Source: Bedellia somnulentella (lineage: Eukaryota; Arthropoda; Insecta; Lepidoptera; Bedelliidae). From it: DNA of 64,000 nt. The notes under the pieces were generated by a model, which was not told the origin of the DNA, did not search any database, and saw nothing but the letters and a program-made list of their open reading frames with translations. This document shows, one piece after another, positions 53,458 to 64,000 of the stretch. Numbering within the stretch: position 1 is the stretch's first letter; each line of letters opens with the position of its first letter. Location: NCBI GenBank assembly GCA_963576735.1, contig OY755196.1:5375912-5439911 (forward strand), given 5' to 3'. The position numbers were made by a program, and so were the translations under genes.

Positions 53458-53950
53458 GTAGGTCCTTGTCAATTCATATATTTACTTGAATAGTCATTAT
53501 ACACTGGCATTTTCTAGTTGAAAATATATGATTATGTAACAATTTTTATTTTACGGGACGAGACGTGTTTCCAATGCAGCACACCTAAAAAGAATGAAAG
53601 ACCGAACATAGGAACGAGATTGGAGGACGAGAGACCATTGGTGAACGGAATAACTTGAAAAATCTTCATTATTCACTCTAAAATGGTGTGACCATGCAGT
53701 GTATCCTGAATCGGACTACATGGTTTACTAAATCTTGAGGATGTAACATTGAAATATAAGTTTCATGTTTCTAATATTATATCCCAAAACAGGTATATTA
53801 AAAAATCAAAGCTGAACTTGCTTATGACAACCATGCATAATCCACTGTGACTTTACTCAGAACTATTGCACGAAGTACGCTAACGAAATACAAAGCTTTC
53901 ATTTTGGAAGTAGCAGGCAACATAATATATCCTTACACACATCAGTTATT
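53458..53950. other. No gene recognised
   Basis: AT-rich sequence after the LINE tail. No motif seen. Confidence 0.4.
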
Positions 53951-54858
53951 TACTATATGAAACATGGAAACCTCGTTACCCAATCATTCTGTACTGTGAG
54001 TGAATGTCTTAGGCACAATGCTGTAGCTGTTTGGGAGCACCTTGTTCCAATTCTGCGATTTTTAGAAGATTAAATTCCCGATATACAATATCTTTTATTT
54101 TATATCCGATTCACCTTCAGCTCAGTATCGCAAATGAAATATGAAATATGTCTTGTCTTCACTGGAATTTTCCTAGACTAAGTTGCGTCGAATGGAACTA
54201 TACAGAGCATGGGCATGGTAAAGGAGCGCCTGATGGCGTTGGAGGATGCCTTAAAAGTACGGCTGATAAAATAGTTACGCGTGGCTATGACAACTTTCGT
54301 GAATCTTTTGAAAAAACATGTCCATAACATCAAAATCGAAGTGGTCGATCAGTCTGGCATTTTTGATAAAGAAATGCTGATTCCTGCTAGCTTATCTGAA
54401 TTTCGTGGCTTAAGTACTCATTAAGTCATTTAGAATGTAAATAATAGCAAAAAGCTAGCTATGAGAAAACTTAGCTGCTGTCATGAAGAATGTTTGCATA
54501 AATTAGTAGAATGTCATCACGGGTTCCATGCAGGCTTTTATGAATTAAAATCTGCGGATTACACGGAAAAGAGACAATTACCGAAGAAGTCTAAAGGTAA
54601 ACAAGTTAACAGCAAAATAATAGTTAACAGAAGATATCTTATTTGAGTAAAAGAAAACAAATTTTATCAAACAAAATATTCAAACAGGCAACCGCAAGCA
54701 CTTCTTTTGATAAAAGAACTGGATGTCTAGAATTTGTGAAAACTAAAAATATTAAGCAAAAAATGATCTTAAAGGAAACTTGTAATTTTAAATCCAAAGA
54801 GTCTGATATAGATTTACCAGAAATCGACAGTTTTTGGAAAGCTAAGATAAACTTTTAA
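53951..54858 (+). pseudogene. Decayed member of a multi-copy family with an HGKGAPDGVGG motif
   Basis: Frames at 53994-54075 (SECLRHNAVAVWEHLVPILR), 54110-54130 (SDSPSAQYRK) and 54180-54320 (WNYTEHGHGKGAPDGVGG, then CLKSTADKIVTRGYDNF) read as successive pieces of one protein with stops and shifts between them. Two short frames (54461-54646, 54643-54858) follow with Cys/His pairs (CCHEECLHK) and a Lys-rich end. I recall the HGKGAPDGVGG..KR.AD block from large, transposon-like gene families of insects and other invertebrates, but cannot name the enzyme. It is broken beyond use. Confidence 0.45.
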
Positions 54859-55660
54859 ATATGTAGGTATTAGAAAAACAAACTTCACCATATATGTCAG
54901 AAAATGACATTCGTTATTCTCTTTGATTGTAAGAAGAAATAGAACTTATATTAACATTGTATCGATAATATATTTATGTTACATTATCAACATTAATCGA
55001 TTTTTAGCGTAGACGCACCCAACCAAATGAAAAATTTTTTGGTGTGCTGAAAGATATTTGTATATTTGTATTATATAAATGTATTGTGTTCAGTATTAAA
55101 ATGTATTGTTGGTGTTCAAAATTAAAATGTATTACAAAATTATAATGTAAATTTAAATTTTGAAAACAAACTAAAAGGAAGGATTTTATGATTTATATTT
55201 GAAAAAGTGTATGGTTTTGAAAAAATAAATAAATCAATGTTATTTATTATTCGCCAAGACTTCAGATCTTTTGTACTGCCATCGGTTGTCGCACTGTTCA
55301 AAAAATCTGCGCACATTAAAGATACTTGATCGGCGTATGTATCTGTTATGAGTATCATAATTAGCACCCTTTTCACACGTATTTCGAATATTAAACTGTA
55401 GAAATAATATTTTAAAATTCGAGGTCTCATAAAGCATGTACCGCGCGCGTTAGCGCGCCCGGTCGAACTTCTTCTGCTTCTTCCCGAAACACATTGCCTT
55501 TGAGCATCGTAAATGCTTCTAAGATTTCGTCAGGTGGTTAACAAGCCAAAGAAATCATGTGACGTAATTTCAAAGATAATTGAGATAATTAAGACCGCTA
55601 AATCTGAATATTCAGCAACGGTTAAATATAACACTAATTATTTCATAACAATGATCAAAG
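54859..55660. other. No gene recognised
   Basis: AT-rich with a short GC-rich patch at 55440-55470 (CGCGCGCG). A minus-strand frame at 55140-55430 has no recognisable domain. Confidence 0.4.
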
Positions 55661-55663
55661 GAT

Positions 55664-55927
55664 CGGGAGACTGCGGCCTACAAACGGGAGGTCGAGTCAG
55701 CTGCCCTGGAGGCCTGGACACTGCGGCTGGGTCAGCCGAGTGCGGGGCACAGGACGGTGGAGGTGATCCTCCCCGTCTTTACGCAGTGGTTGCAGCGAGA
55801 GCACGGATCTCTGAGCTTTCGGCTGTCACAGGTCCTTTCCGGGCATGGTTGCCGAACCGAACGAGAGAGGGAGTTGGCGGACCCCACTAGAAGGGGCCGT
55901 CGTCGCCGCGGTGCCAGGAACCCTTGA
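55664..55927 (+). pseudogene. R1-clade ORF2, C-terminal end
   Basis: The frame reads REVESAALEAWTLRLGQPS, WLQREHGSLSFRL and SQVLSGHGC, then a basic Arg-rich tail, stopping at TGA 55925-55927. The W..R.HG.L..RL.QVL.GHGC pattern is the conserved C-terminus of R1-clade and related LINE ORF2 proteins. After GHGC the usual continuation (CFG.YL) is lost, replaced by RTERERELAD, so a shift or deletion may have occurred. Only this 3' piece of the gene is here. Confidence 0.8.
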
Positions 55928-56060
55928 TGCACCGCGGCCTTGGTAGGGTCTTCTAAGACCACGGAGCCCCCATAGCGTGCGTCGCCGAAAGTGGAGCTCC
56001 ACGGGCAGGAGGCGCGCAGAGTGGGGTTATCTGCGCGCTACTCAACCCTGCCCGAGAAGG

Positions 56061-56090
56061 GCGGACGCTCAGGTGGCCCTGAGCGTCCGC
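56061..56090 (+). other. RNA hairpin in the R1-clade 3' UTR
   Basis: GCGGACGCTCAGG and its reverse complement, separated by four bases: a 13-bp perfect GC-rich stem. The 3' UTRs of such LINEs are recognised by their own RT, so it may be functional; that is inference. Confidence 0.7.
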
Positions 56091-56308
56091 TGCTTGGAGA
56101 TGGTAAAAGGGGGTACAAAAAACCCCCTCTTGAGGTACGCCATAAGGCGTGAGGTGCTGGGGGTCCGAGGAATATTGCCTATGGTTGAAGTTTTCAAGGA
56201 CCCCCAAACTGTATGCACCAAGAAGGGCCACCGTGGGGTTTTAGTAGTAAGAGTCTGACATATCCCTGTCGCACCCCCATGCGGCGGGGAATCAGGGAAG
56301 AAAAAAAA

Positions 56309-56319
56309 GGTTAGGTTAG
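56309..56319 (+). repeat. Short telomere-type repeat GGTTAGGTTAG
   Basis: Two TTAGG units plus GG, directly after the poly(A) of one R1-clade fragment and directly before the next. TTAGG is the telomere repeat of most insects, and some R1-clade LINEs (TRAS, SART) insert into it. Confidence 0.6.
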
Positions 56320-58067
56320 ACTGCAGGTAGCTCGAATAGCTTCTTTGATCTTCTAAGAAAGCGACGAGCTGGGAGCGGACTGAGTGTCTCAGACTCCGAT
56401 GGCAGTGTTGAAACTTCCTTTGCTGGTAGCACAGTACCACCAAAAAAAGGCCGTGGAAGACCTCCTTCCACAGGCCAATATATAGGCGTCGGCAAGGCTA
56501 GGGCTGAGGCAAAAGCAACGCGAAACGAGTTCCTACGTCAAGAGCCAAAGAAAGTGACGGAACAAGCGGATAATGACCAGCAATTAAACCGATACGAAGC
56601 TCGAAAGGAAAAAACGCTGGCCTCGACAGCCCTAAGTGCAAAAAATTCGGCTGCAGAATTAGCCCAGACTGTAGAAGAGGGTGTCTCAAAAATATTAGAG
56701 GTAGCTAAGAGGTCGGGAAATTTAAAAGGTACCTTCGTAAGGGATTTGAAGAACGCGGCAGAAAAAATTCTTCATCACAATGAACTTCTGAAGGGGTGTT
56801 CATCTTCTGAAGAAGTTCTAAAGCTGCAGGAAGAGCTTTCCCGACAAAAGGAGGAAAACCAAAGAGTCAAAGCCGAAAACGCTAGCTTAGCTAGCCAAAT
56901 GGATGCTCTGCGGATGGAATTGGCGGAAATGAGGGTAAAAATTAGCGGCATTAGCTCATCTTCGGACAAAACATCACCGCCAGATGACAATTTTGCTCGT
57001 TCAATCATGGTTCAAATAGGAACCATGGTTAATGCCAGACTGGAGGCACTGGAAGGTCGTCTTCTTCCGGAAAAACGGATTCGGCCACCATTGGCTGCAG
57101 ATAGAGTTACTCCAAAGGTGGTAGCAAATACTCCACCACAAACAAAGAGTGCATCTGTGGCTAAAGGTACCCAACAAAAAACGATGGTGAAGGGCAAGGG
57201 CAAGGGTAAAAAAACAGCCAAAACATCCCCACCAGAAGTAAGACCCCAACAACAAGCCCAAACTCTGGGTCCCCAAGCTGTGGATTTGGAACCCATTCCA
57301 GGCCCTTCTTCAGGGAATGCAGAAGCGTCCTGGGCGACTGTGGTCCGGCGGGGCAAGAAGCGGTCTACAAAGGATGTTCCGGCGAAAGACGGTCAGACAA
57401 TCAAAAATGAGGCGGCATCAAAGAAGCTACGAGTCCCTCGTACTTTAGCAGTCATAGTTACGCTACAAGAGCAAGCTTGTGAGTCTGGTCTTACTTAAAA
57501 GCAAATTATGACTGAAGCAAGGCAAAAGTTAGACCTGCCAGGTTTAGGGATGGAGCCCTTGCGTATGCGGACAGCATTAACTGGGGCTCGAAAACTCGAG
57601 TTGGGTGGTGAGAGCTCCTCTCAGAAGACCGACGTTCTTGCGGCCAAATTAAGAGAAGTTTTTGATGCCAATGTGGTAAAAATTTCTAGGCCATCAAAAT
57701 TTGAAGACTTACGCCTTGTTGGCCTAGACGATTCAGTCTCTGCAGAAGAAGTCAGAGTAGTCATTGCAGCTGTTGGTGATTGCTCCACATCAGATTTAAA
57801 GGTGGGGCAAATAAAGGAAGGACAACGTGGACTGTGTTCTGTTCACATTAGGTGTCCAGCCGTTATTGCTAAAAACCTGTTGCCGTTGAAGGTGATACAA
57901 ATTGGTTATGGAACGGCCAGGGTGCAGCTTCTTTCCAAAAAAGAGCTACGCTGCTATAAATGCCTCGAACCTGGCCATGTTCGTGCGCAGTGCAAGTCGG
58001 AGGTAGACCGTAGCAACTTTTGCTACCGTTGCAGTCATAACTGGCGCTGTTTGAGAGCGTTATTTTA
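56320..58067 (+). pseudogene. R1-clade ORF1 (Gag-like, CCHC), 5'-truncated, one nonsense codon
   Basis: An open frame begins at 56320 without an ATG and reads RKRRAGSGLSVSDSD and KKGRGRPPSTGQYIGV near the start, a coiled coil (about 56820-56960: EEVLKLQEELSRQKEE), a basic Pro/Lys-rich linker (MVKGKGKGKKTAKTSPP), then, after TAA at 57496-57498 in the same frame, a RNA-binding part and a CCHC knuckle (CYKCLEPGHVRAQC). A second knuckle is cut after CYRC and the frame ends at 58067. GRGRPP..G.Y starts and CCHC ends are typical of ORF1 of R1-clade LINEs. The missing start fits 5' truncation; the missing end indicates a deletion, so no ORF2 follows. Confidence 0.82.
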
Positions 58068-58786
58068 ATCAGCTTTCTTTATTTGACCAGGAGGGAGTAC
58101 AGCAAGAAACATAAACATATCTGATATCCAAAAACGGTTGTATGCTGTTCTTGGAAGAGATGTCGGAAATCCTCTGCCCGAGGTACGGCATCTTCGGGCT
58201 ATTCCACATATCCCCCCTGAGCTGGGACAGAAGGTTTTTTTCCACATAGAGCTACCAGGGGGGATACTTTTCCGTCTTTCCCTACTACCTAATACTTTTT
58301 GCTGATCTTGAATTTTGATTTGCTGACTGTTTCATTTTTCGCGTTGTGTTTGTGGTGTTGTAACTTTTAATAGCTAACCAATAAAAAGAAAAACATTATC
58401 TTTTCTTGGCAATAAAAAGACTAGCTGAAAAAATTAAAAAATGGGTGATTATAAAAAAAAACGTCTCTATTCGTAGTGACGAAATTTTATAATCAACCAA
58501 GAGGTAAAATATTAGTAATTTCATATCAAAAATTCACGGTTTTATATCGTTTCTATAATACACGGGCGTCATAAATCCATGCAGCTATACGTTAACCAGA
58601 AATGTTTACATTTTATTTAAATACATGCAAACTCCTTCGTTTAGAAAATGTAAAGTGTTAAAACCGCTTTTCGTTGTGCAGTCTATAAAAAGGCCTAATG
58701 CTACTAAAAATGTAAAAAGAAAACAAAAAGAAAAGAATTAAAGAAGACCAGTTTGAGGAACCTATATTTTTTTTAATTAATTAAAA
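58068..58786. other. No gene recognised
   Basis: The first 230 bp are mixed composition with a minus-strand frame (58247-58065) that has no domain; the rest is AT-rich. Nothing recognised. Confidence 0.35.
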
Positions 58787-60710
58787 ATGAGTGAGCTAGT
58801 TTTCATAAGAAGAGGCCGAGGATTTATTATACTGTAGGAAGCATATCAATACCATAATAAAAGGATATACTACCGGACAAGAGTATTGGAAGTGTGCTCT
58901 GATGAAGGAAAATAAGTGTACTGGATCTCTCACAATAAAAGTATGTTAACTTAGTAATTAAAATGTTTTACTTATTATTATGGATGCTTAATTTTAATTA
59001 CTCGTATCGTATTTAAATACTCGTATAATCTGTAATAGAAATGAAAAAGATGTGAAAATTTGAATACTCCTGAATATTTTCCCGCCGTGTCGACGCTAGC
59101 TATCAAATATTTTTCCCGCCTTTTCCTGGCTTAGTTTCTCCGACTACTGCGCCCCCTACCGCTAGCGCTGGCCAGTGAAAATTTTTCTTTAAATTGATCA
59201 AAATAGTCACACATATGAACGAAAGGTTTGTGCAGACACCTACTCCCAATTCCAAAAATATTCACAAACATAAGAAACACTGAATGCAATATCCAACGAT
59301 GGTTTTGATTTGGTTGCAGCAACGCCCATTTTTATTAACAGCCGAAACAAAGAAGCTGACACTTCTAAAATGTTTTACAGAGACATAGAACAGGTCGAAG
59401 TGCCTCCAAATTTTCAATAGTTCCTTTTTATCGAGCACAGATACAATGGTGAATTGATGTGAACAAACATTTATGTTTCAACTGCCGCATACCGAATCAC
59501 AACGTTTACAGATGTAAACAAAAAACTACATGCCGAGTCTGCATAGGAAAACATCACGCCTCCTCGCCATCGCCTGCTTGTCTGCATCTCATTGCAAACA
59601 CAGCTGATCCCGAGGCGGTTTCTCCTGTTGCCATGCCCGCTGTGTTTTCGTCTGGAACCATCCTCTCTACAGCATTAATTGATGTTGTTAATCCAGAGAA
59701 CAATAAAGTTGAAAAGGGAATGGCAGAGCCCATCAAATTGATTGCCTCTTAGGATCCTAACATATTTCACGAGCTTCATTTACATTCATGAATCTTTCAT
59801 ACGTGCCCTTTTATTCACGTAATTTTCTATTATTTTGTTACAAATACATATTGATTTCATTGTAGGGAAATTGTGTTGTAAAAAAGGACCATTCGTATGA
59901 AGCCAACTGATTCGAAAATCAAAACACATCTAAAATGCGATGATCCCGTACCCTGAGTATATAAAACCTCCAGAAAAAAGATGAGAGATAATAGAATAAA
60001 TTTTGTAGGAGATTCCATCATTCTCATATGTAAAACACGATTTATTGTATAAAATTAGTCCGTAGAAGCTGAAAATATTGTCTTTAAAAGAGTCGATGAA
60101 GTAGAGGTACCTTCTACATTCCACGATTTTGTTTTGGCCGATTATAAATATCAGGATACCCGCATTATTTTCTTTTGCACAAAGCAAGCAACAACTTTTA
60201 TTCACAAATTAGAAGAAACCTTTGTGAATTCAACCTTTAAGAGTTTTCCCAAACCATTTTAAAAGAAAAGTAGCTATGTTGCTATACTCTTAATTTCGAT
60301 TTCGCAACTTGAATGGATGGTAACAAAAGTTTGAAACGGCATTTTCAAACGACGCGTGTTCCTTGTGTTCCGGAAAGAGTAGTCACTGGTTGCTAATATC
60401 ATAGGGAAAACAATGTTTGTCGAAGGGCAAAGAAAAGCAACAAAAATTAAAAGAGAAAAGGCGAATCGTCGGAATGAGTGGTGTTTTGCCATTATTACCT
60501 GCAAAAGCAGTATTTGAGGGATCGGAATATGTAAAAAACTATTGCGAGGCAGCGCAAATGAGAATGAAACTTAAAATTAAATATATACGAACGTTTTTAG
60601 AAAGTAACTGTTTCGATAAAATTCTTAGTGTGTTTGGCCATTGTTACCGTACAAACAACTTGGTAGAGTCCTGGCATTCTGCACTTAACGCATTAGCTCC
60701 ACGAGTTTAA
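58787..60710 (+). pseudogene. FLYWCH/MULE-type transposase gene, decayed and interrupted
   Basis: 58787-58940 reads as a FLYWCH zinc finger in two frames (VFIRRGRGFIIL, EAYQYHNKRIYY, then EYWKCALMKENKCTGSL) with a TAG and a frameshift; AAAGTATGTT after it could be an old splice donor. 60089-60262 is the start of the MULE catalytic domain (DTRIIFFCTKQAT, then TFVNSTFKSFPK), where the normally acidic position before G/STFK is Asn. 60417-60710 continues with YIRTFLES and NNLVESWHSALNAL, also typical of the family. A BEL scrap lies between. Such FLYWCH-MULE proteins are abundant in insects as transposases or domesticated genes. This one is dead. Confidence 0.7.
59440..59745 (+). mobile_element. 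BEL/Pao gag-protease fragment
   Basis: The frame at 59459-59752 carries two zinc-knuckle motifs (HLCFNCRIPNHNVYRC and CRVCIGKHH) and then SSGTILSTALIDVVNPEN, the usual lead-in to the BEL protease. The active site itself is missing. It differs from the BEL copy at 25-37 kb, so it is another family. Confidence 0.75.
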
Positions 60711-61200
60711 CTCCCGTGGCTGCAGGGGCGATGATGGCGCGGCAAAAATCAATTAAGTACGCGTAGCTGATGGGGAGTTACTGGTTTGTACAATTGGCCG
60801 TTGAGAAAATGGGGGTGTGGGGATCGCAGGGTAGGAACTTCGTCAGGGTCATTGAGCGTTGTTTAAAGGATCGGAGATACAACTAACGTTCAGGGGCATT
60901 TCTGGTCCAGAGGATCTCGCTGGCTGTTTTGGGCCGGGCATGGCTTGTGGCGGTTTATTTGTTTAATTTTATTTTGCTACTTTTAATACTTAATCTTTCT
61001 AATTGATTTTGTTGATGGTTAATCTCTGATGTTTATGTATGAATTTTAGTTTTTAATTGATTTACTACTTACAGTTTACTATTTTTTAATGTTTCATGTT
61101 ATGTTCTAAAGGAAAAAAAGACATTTTTAAATGTCAATAAATCCTATTATAATAAAATGTGACGCTGTGCAAATAGTAAATTATGCTCTGCTAAGTTAAT
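60711..61200 (+). other. Possible LINE 3' UTR, unassigned
   Basis: A moderately GC-rich stretch (60711-60955) gives way to a T-rich part ending with GACATTTTTAAATGTC, a 7-bp hairpin, right before AATAAA (61136-61141). This layout resembles the 3' UTR of an R1- or L2-type LINE, but no coding sequence precedes it. Confidence 0.3.
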
Positions 61201-61831
61201 TACAAACCAAGACATGCTTATTAAGGAAGAAGACCATAAATGCCATATGAATTCGAATATTTTGAAAATGAACCTAATAAAGTATATCTCATCCAAGCAT
61301 AAATTATGTTTAAGCATACAAACTATTTATGGGAATAGTATTGAAAAGTATAAGGGCCAATTAAAATTAAGTCGCTCAGGTTCCAATAAATACTTTAAAA
61401 CGGACTTTATGTATAAATAGAGCCTTAAATGCGCTAAAATAAAAGGTTTTATAAACTCTAAGATGTGGCCTTTATAACCCTTGTTAGCTGACTTTAATAA
61501 TAAGAAATGCAGAATGATAGTTTTTACGCACCGGAAGCCAGAAAAGTATACATAAAACTAAAGCATGTATTGCATTGGGTTACATATTGTATTTCCGAAA
61601 ATTTCAACCCAGAATACGATTGTACCGAAACTTATAATTTTTTTTCTTATTAATTAATATAAACTTAATCCTCCTTTTTTCAAGGAGACATTAAAAACTG
61701 GCTGAGTGGTTTGAGCAAAATTATGTATGTGGTACATGCAGCGCACTGGTGAAGTACAATCCCGAATTTTGGAGTAGATAAGTTGTGTATAGCTAAGGTA
61801 TACTATCTACTACTAGGCTTAGGTATATATC
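61201..61831. other. No gene recognised
   Basis: AT-rich, only a short Lys/Asn-rich frame (61214-61420) without domain. Confidence 0.35.
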
Positions 61832-62676
61832 ATGCCCAGTAAAAAAAAAACATCAAGTATGTCTTACTGGTTTCGACACACCCGGTACTATTCAGAAGAT
61901 AATTTAAGAAACTTTAGAAATAGCTTAAAGGTGTTGTCGTTTCAGGATGTTTATACATGTTGGGACGTTAATGATTTGTACAATGCGTTCTATGAGAGTT
62001 TTAAATTAGTTTATGACCTCTGTTTTCCAAATATGCGAATAAAAATAAATTGAAATAGTCAGAGTAAGTTTATCTCAAAGGGACAAAAAAGTATGATGTA
62101 AGCACAAAAGATAGTTGCTTTGGAATCTTAGAAAGTATCCCAGTTGTTGCAATAAAAACCTTTTGAAAAATTACTAGCATCGATTAAGCCATATAATTAA
62201 ATTAACCCAAAAAGCTCAAAAGAATTATGCAATCGCAACATCTGAAAATAAAATAAAGACAACGTGGAATATTATTTTCAAAAATTATAACAAAAAAAAC
62301 AATGTTGATAATACAATGTACATAACACATTGAAAATATAAAAGTAAATGACCAAATCATTCACGAAACAGAATAAATAGCTAAAGCATTTAATAATTTA
62401 TTTTTATCACAAGTAAAATGTATATATGACAGTTTTTTGAGAATAAAAGTAAAATAATTCCGAAGGTAGCTTCTATGTTTATGCATCTGACTAAGTATGA
62501 CATCATAACATTAATAAAAAGCCTAAAAAATACTAACAGCACGGGCTTTGATCAAATTAATACTAAGGTTGTTAAATATGTAACGTTTGAAATAACACCC
62601 ATTTTATGTCACATTCTGAACAAATGCATTGAATATGGTGAATTTTCTGAAGTTTTAAAAATTACCATTGTTAAAC

Positions 62677-62922
62677 ATACATACATATGCTGACTGCTAT
62701 AAATCCCTAGATGGGGTAGCTAGAGCTTTGGAATTAGAAATTCCTAAGCCACTTTTGGAAAGTTAAGTGGGAAAAAGATGGTAACATAAGGTTGTTGGTG
62801 ATGGGTCTCCAATCTCATCACCCGAAAATTCCTTAAAAGCCCCTATACCGTTAGTCGCCTCTTAGGTACACCCACCGGAAGAAATGGGGTAGTGCTATTC
62901 CAAGCCGACACTGCACAGCAAG
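62677..62922 (-). mobile_element. Short RTE-derived element inserted in LINE ORF2
   Basis: 246 bp, flanked by the 11-bp target duplication CATTGTTAAAC (62666-62676, 62923-62933). It has the same 5' (GTGTCGGC, GGTGTACCTAAGAGGCGAC) and 3' blocks as the element at 15983-16235 but is more diverged. The interrupted RT reading (KITIVK, then PLF) continues after the duplication. Confidence 0.9.
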
Positions 62923-62940
62923 CATTGTTAAACCTTTATT

Positions 62941-63196
62941 CATACATACATACATACATACATATGCTCACGGCCATATATCCCTAAAAGGGGTAGCCAG
63001 AGCTAAGGAATTATAAATTCCTCAGCCACTTTTGGAAGTTGAGTGGGGAAAAGATGGTAAAAATAAAGGTTTTTGGTGATGGGTCTCCAACCGCATCGCC
63101 CAAAAATCCATTAAAAAGCCCCAATACCCTTAGTCGCCTCTTACGACACCCGTGGGTAGAAAGGGGTAGCGACATTCTAAGCCGGCACTACACGGC
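62941..63196 (-). mobile_element. Short RTE-derived element, second insertion
   Basis: About 256 bp, almost identical to 15983-16235, with a longer (TATG)n tail at 62941-62965. It lies 7 bp after the target duplication of the previous one and in the same orientation. No clear target duplication is visible. LINE coding resumes at 63197. Confidence 0.88.
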
Positions 63197-64000
63197 AAAA
63201 AAGGAAATAAATATGAAATGTATAATACAGACCAATTACCCTATAATAATATATAAAAATATATTTACAATAGTTTGACTTTCCTAGAAAAATTAAGTAG
63301 GTATATTAACAAATGAGCAGTGGGGTTTCAGAAAAGGAAGATCAATTAATTTAGCAATTTACAAATTTCTTGAACTGGTTATGCTTAATGTAGACAAAAA
63401 TATACCAGTTGTTGCTTTGTTGATGTATTTAATTAAAGCTTTTGATTTTTCAGATCATAATATAAAGGCTTTAAATTTGGAAAAATATGATATAAGGGGA
63501 AATATATTAGATCTTATTATATCTTACTTGTTGAACAGGAGGCAGGTTACACCTATCACATCGCTTTGTAAAAAATCTAACATTCATATTAATTACATGT
63601 CACTTTTGGTGTCCCACAGGGAAGCATTTTGGGTCCTCTTTTATTTCTTTTGTATTTTAATGACTTTCCGGACGCAATAGATCATCCTATGATTCTCTTA
63701 AAAAAGATATGGAATTCAATGAAATGATAATCCCTATTAGACATAATTTCGTGGCTGACTAGTAATAATATGTTAATTAACTTGGAAAAAACTTGCCTCA
63801 TAAAGTTCAAAAACAAATTAACTTTTCCTGAAGACATTAATGTAACATATAAAGATAAAGTAATAAATAAAGTAAGAACTTATAAATTTCTGGGCGTTAC
63901 TTTAGAAGCCGCTTCAATACAATGAAATGATAATGAAGTATGCTCTAATATTCTGCGGCAGCTCTTCTGACAGCATACTTGCATTAATAGCTCAAAAAAG

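Larger units (their letters stand above)
55661..56308 (+). mobile_element. 5'-truncated R1-clade LINE with poly(A)
   Basis: Carries the last 88 codons of ORF2, a 370-bp GC-rich 3' UTR with a 13-bp hairpin (56061-56090), and an A8 end at 56301-56308. It is followed by two TTAGG units and then another R1-clade element in the same orientation. Confidence 0.75.
61832..64000 (+). pseudogene. Decayed Jockey-superfamily LINE ORF2
   Basis: Pieces in order: 61832-62053 (SEDNLRNFRNSLKVLSFQD, the region between endonuclease and RT), 62475-62660 (IKSLKNTNSTGFDQINTKVV, the start of RT), after two inserted short elements 63197-63260 (KKGNKYEMYN), 63320-63345 (WGFRKGRS), 63381-63680 (YLIKAFDFSDHN, then the GVPQGS-like block in a shifted frame), and 63770-63920 (LINLEKTCLIKFKN, KFLGVTLE). 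The catalytic YADD segment near 63690 is not readable. Stops and shifts occur every 100-200 bp. It runs off the window edge. Confidence 0.8.

Noticed and set aside
58065..58247. Minus-strand open frame as a small gene
   Set aside because: 60 codons, no domain, no start context, and next to the broken end of the R1-clade ORF1.

Overview
The window is AT-rich, intron-bearing eukaryotic DNA packed with retrotransposons. The mix (CR1/Jockey-type and R1-clade LINEs, an RTE-like LINE with a (TATG)n tail, BEL/Pao, Gypsy and Copia LTR elements, a hAT, FLYWCH/MULE-type sequences and a tRNA-derived SINE) points to an insect. The style of the RTE-like and R1-clade families suggests a moth or butterfly; that order-level call is inference. 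I see no operon, CRISPR array or bacterial gene.

Region by region. 1-3 kb: remnants of Jockey-type LINEs, then the only convincing host gene, a minus-strand two-exon gene for a small secreted His/Ser/Lys-rich protein (2788-1679, with a TATA box). 3-5.4 kb: a decayed RTE-like copy and six units of a 183-bp satellite. 5.6-10.8 kb: a minus-strand CR1 element with both ORFs open (PHD-finger ORF1; endonuclease/reverse-transcriptase ORF2). 11-16 kb: a plus-strand CR1/Jockey-superfamily LINE with frameshifts, cut off by another LINE tail. 16-20 kb: an almost intact RTE-like element with one nonsense codon, preceded by a short element that shares both of its ends.

20.4-37 kb is a nest. A DDE-transposase-like gene remnant is followed by an inverted, rearranged block of a BEL/Pao element, then a BEL/Pao copy with two 396-bp LTRs and a tRNA-Lys-type primer site that lacks reverse transcriptase. 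Its gag gene is split by a Gypsy element with identical 131-bp LTRs and a 4-bp target duplication. 37-41 kb holds a broken hAT transposase, a tandem duplication, another short RTE-derived element and a second, oppositely oriented piece of the 183-bp satellite. 41-47 kb is mostly unassigned DNA with two copies of a tRNA-derived SINE. 47.5-53.5 kb is a Jockey-superfamily LINE whose ORF1 carries a coiled coil and an SGNH-hydrolase-like domain and is split by an internally deleted Copia element with a 5-bp target duplication. 54-58 kb has an unassigned multi-copy gene remnant and two R1-clade fragments in head-to-tail order joined by poly(A) and a short TTAGG repeat. 58.8-60.7 kb is a decayed FLYWCH/MULE gene holding a BEL scrap. 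61.8-64 kb is a decayed LINE ORF2 hit by two short RTE-derived elements.

The sequence supports a relative order of events: LINE ORF1 before Copia; transposase gene and BEL before Gypsy; LINE ORF2 before the short RTE-derived elements. The youngest-looking insertions are the Gypsy copy (identical LTRs), the BEL copy (2 LTR differences seen), the CR1 copy (both ORFs open) and the RTE-like copy (one nonsense codon). The most interesting signals are an RT-less BEL lineage present twice in the locus, the permuted inverted BEL block joined to an LTR end, short elements carrying both termini of the RTE-like LINE, perfect snap-back palindromes in unrelated sequences, and the TTAGG vestige between R1-clade elements.
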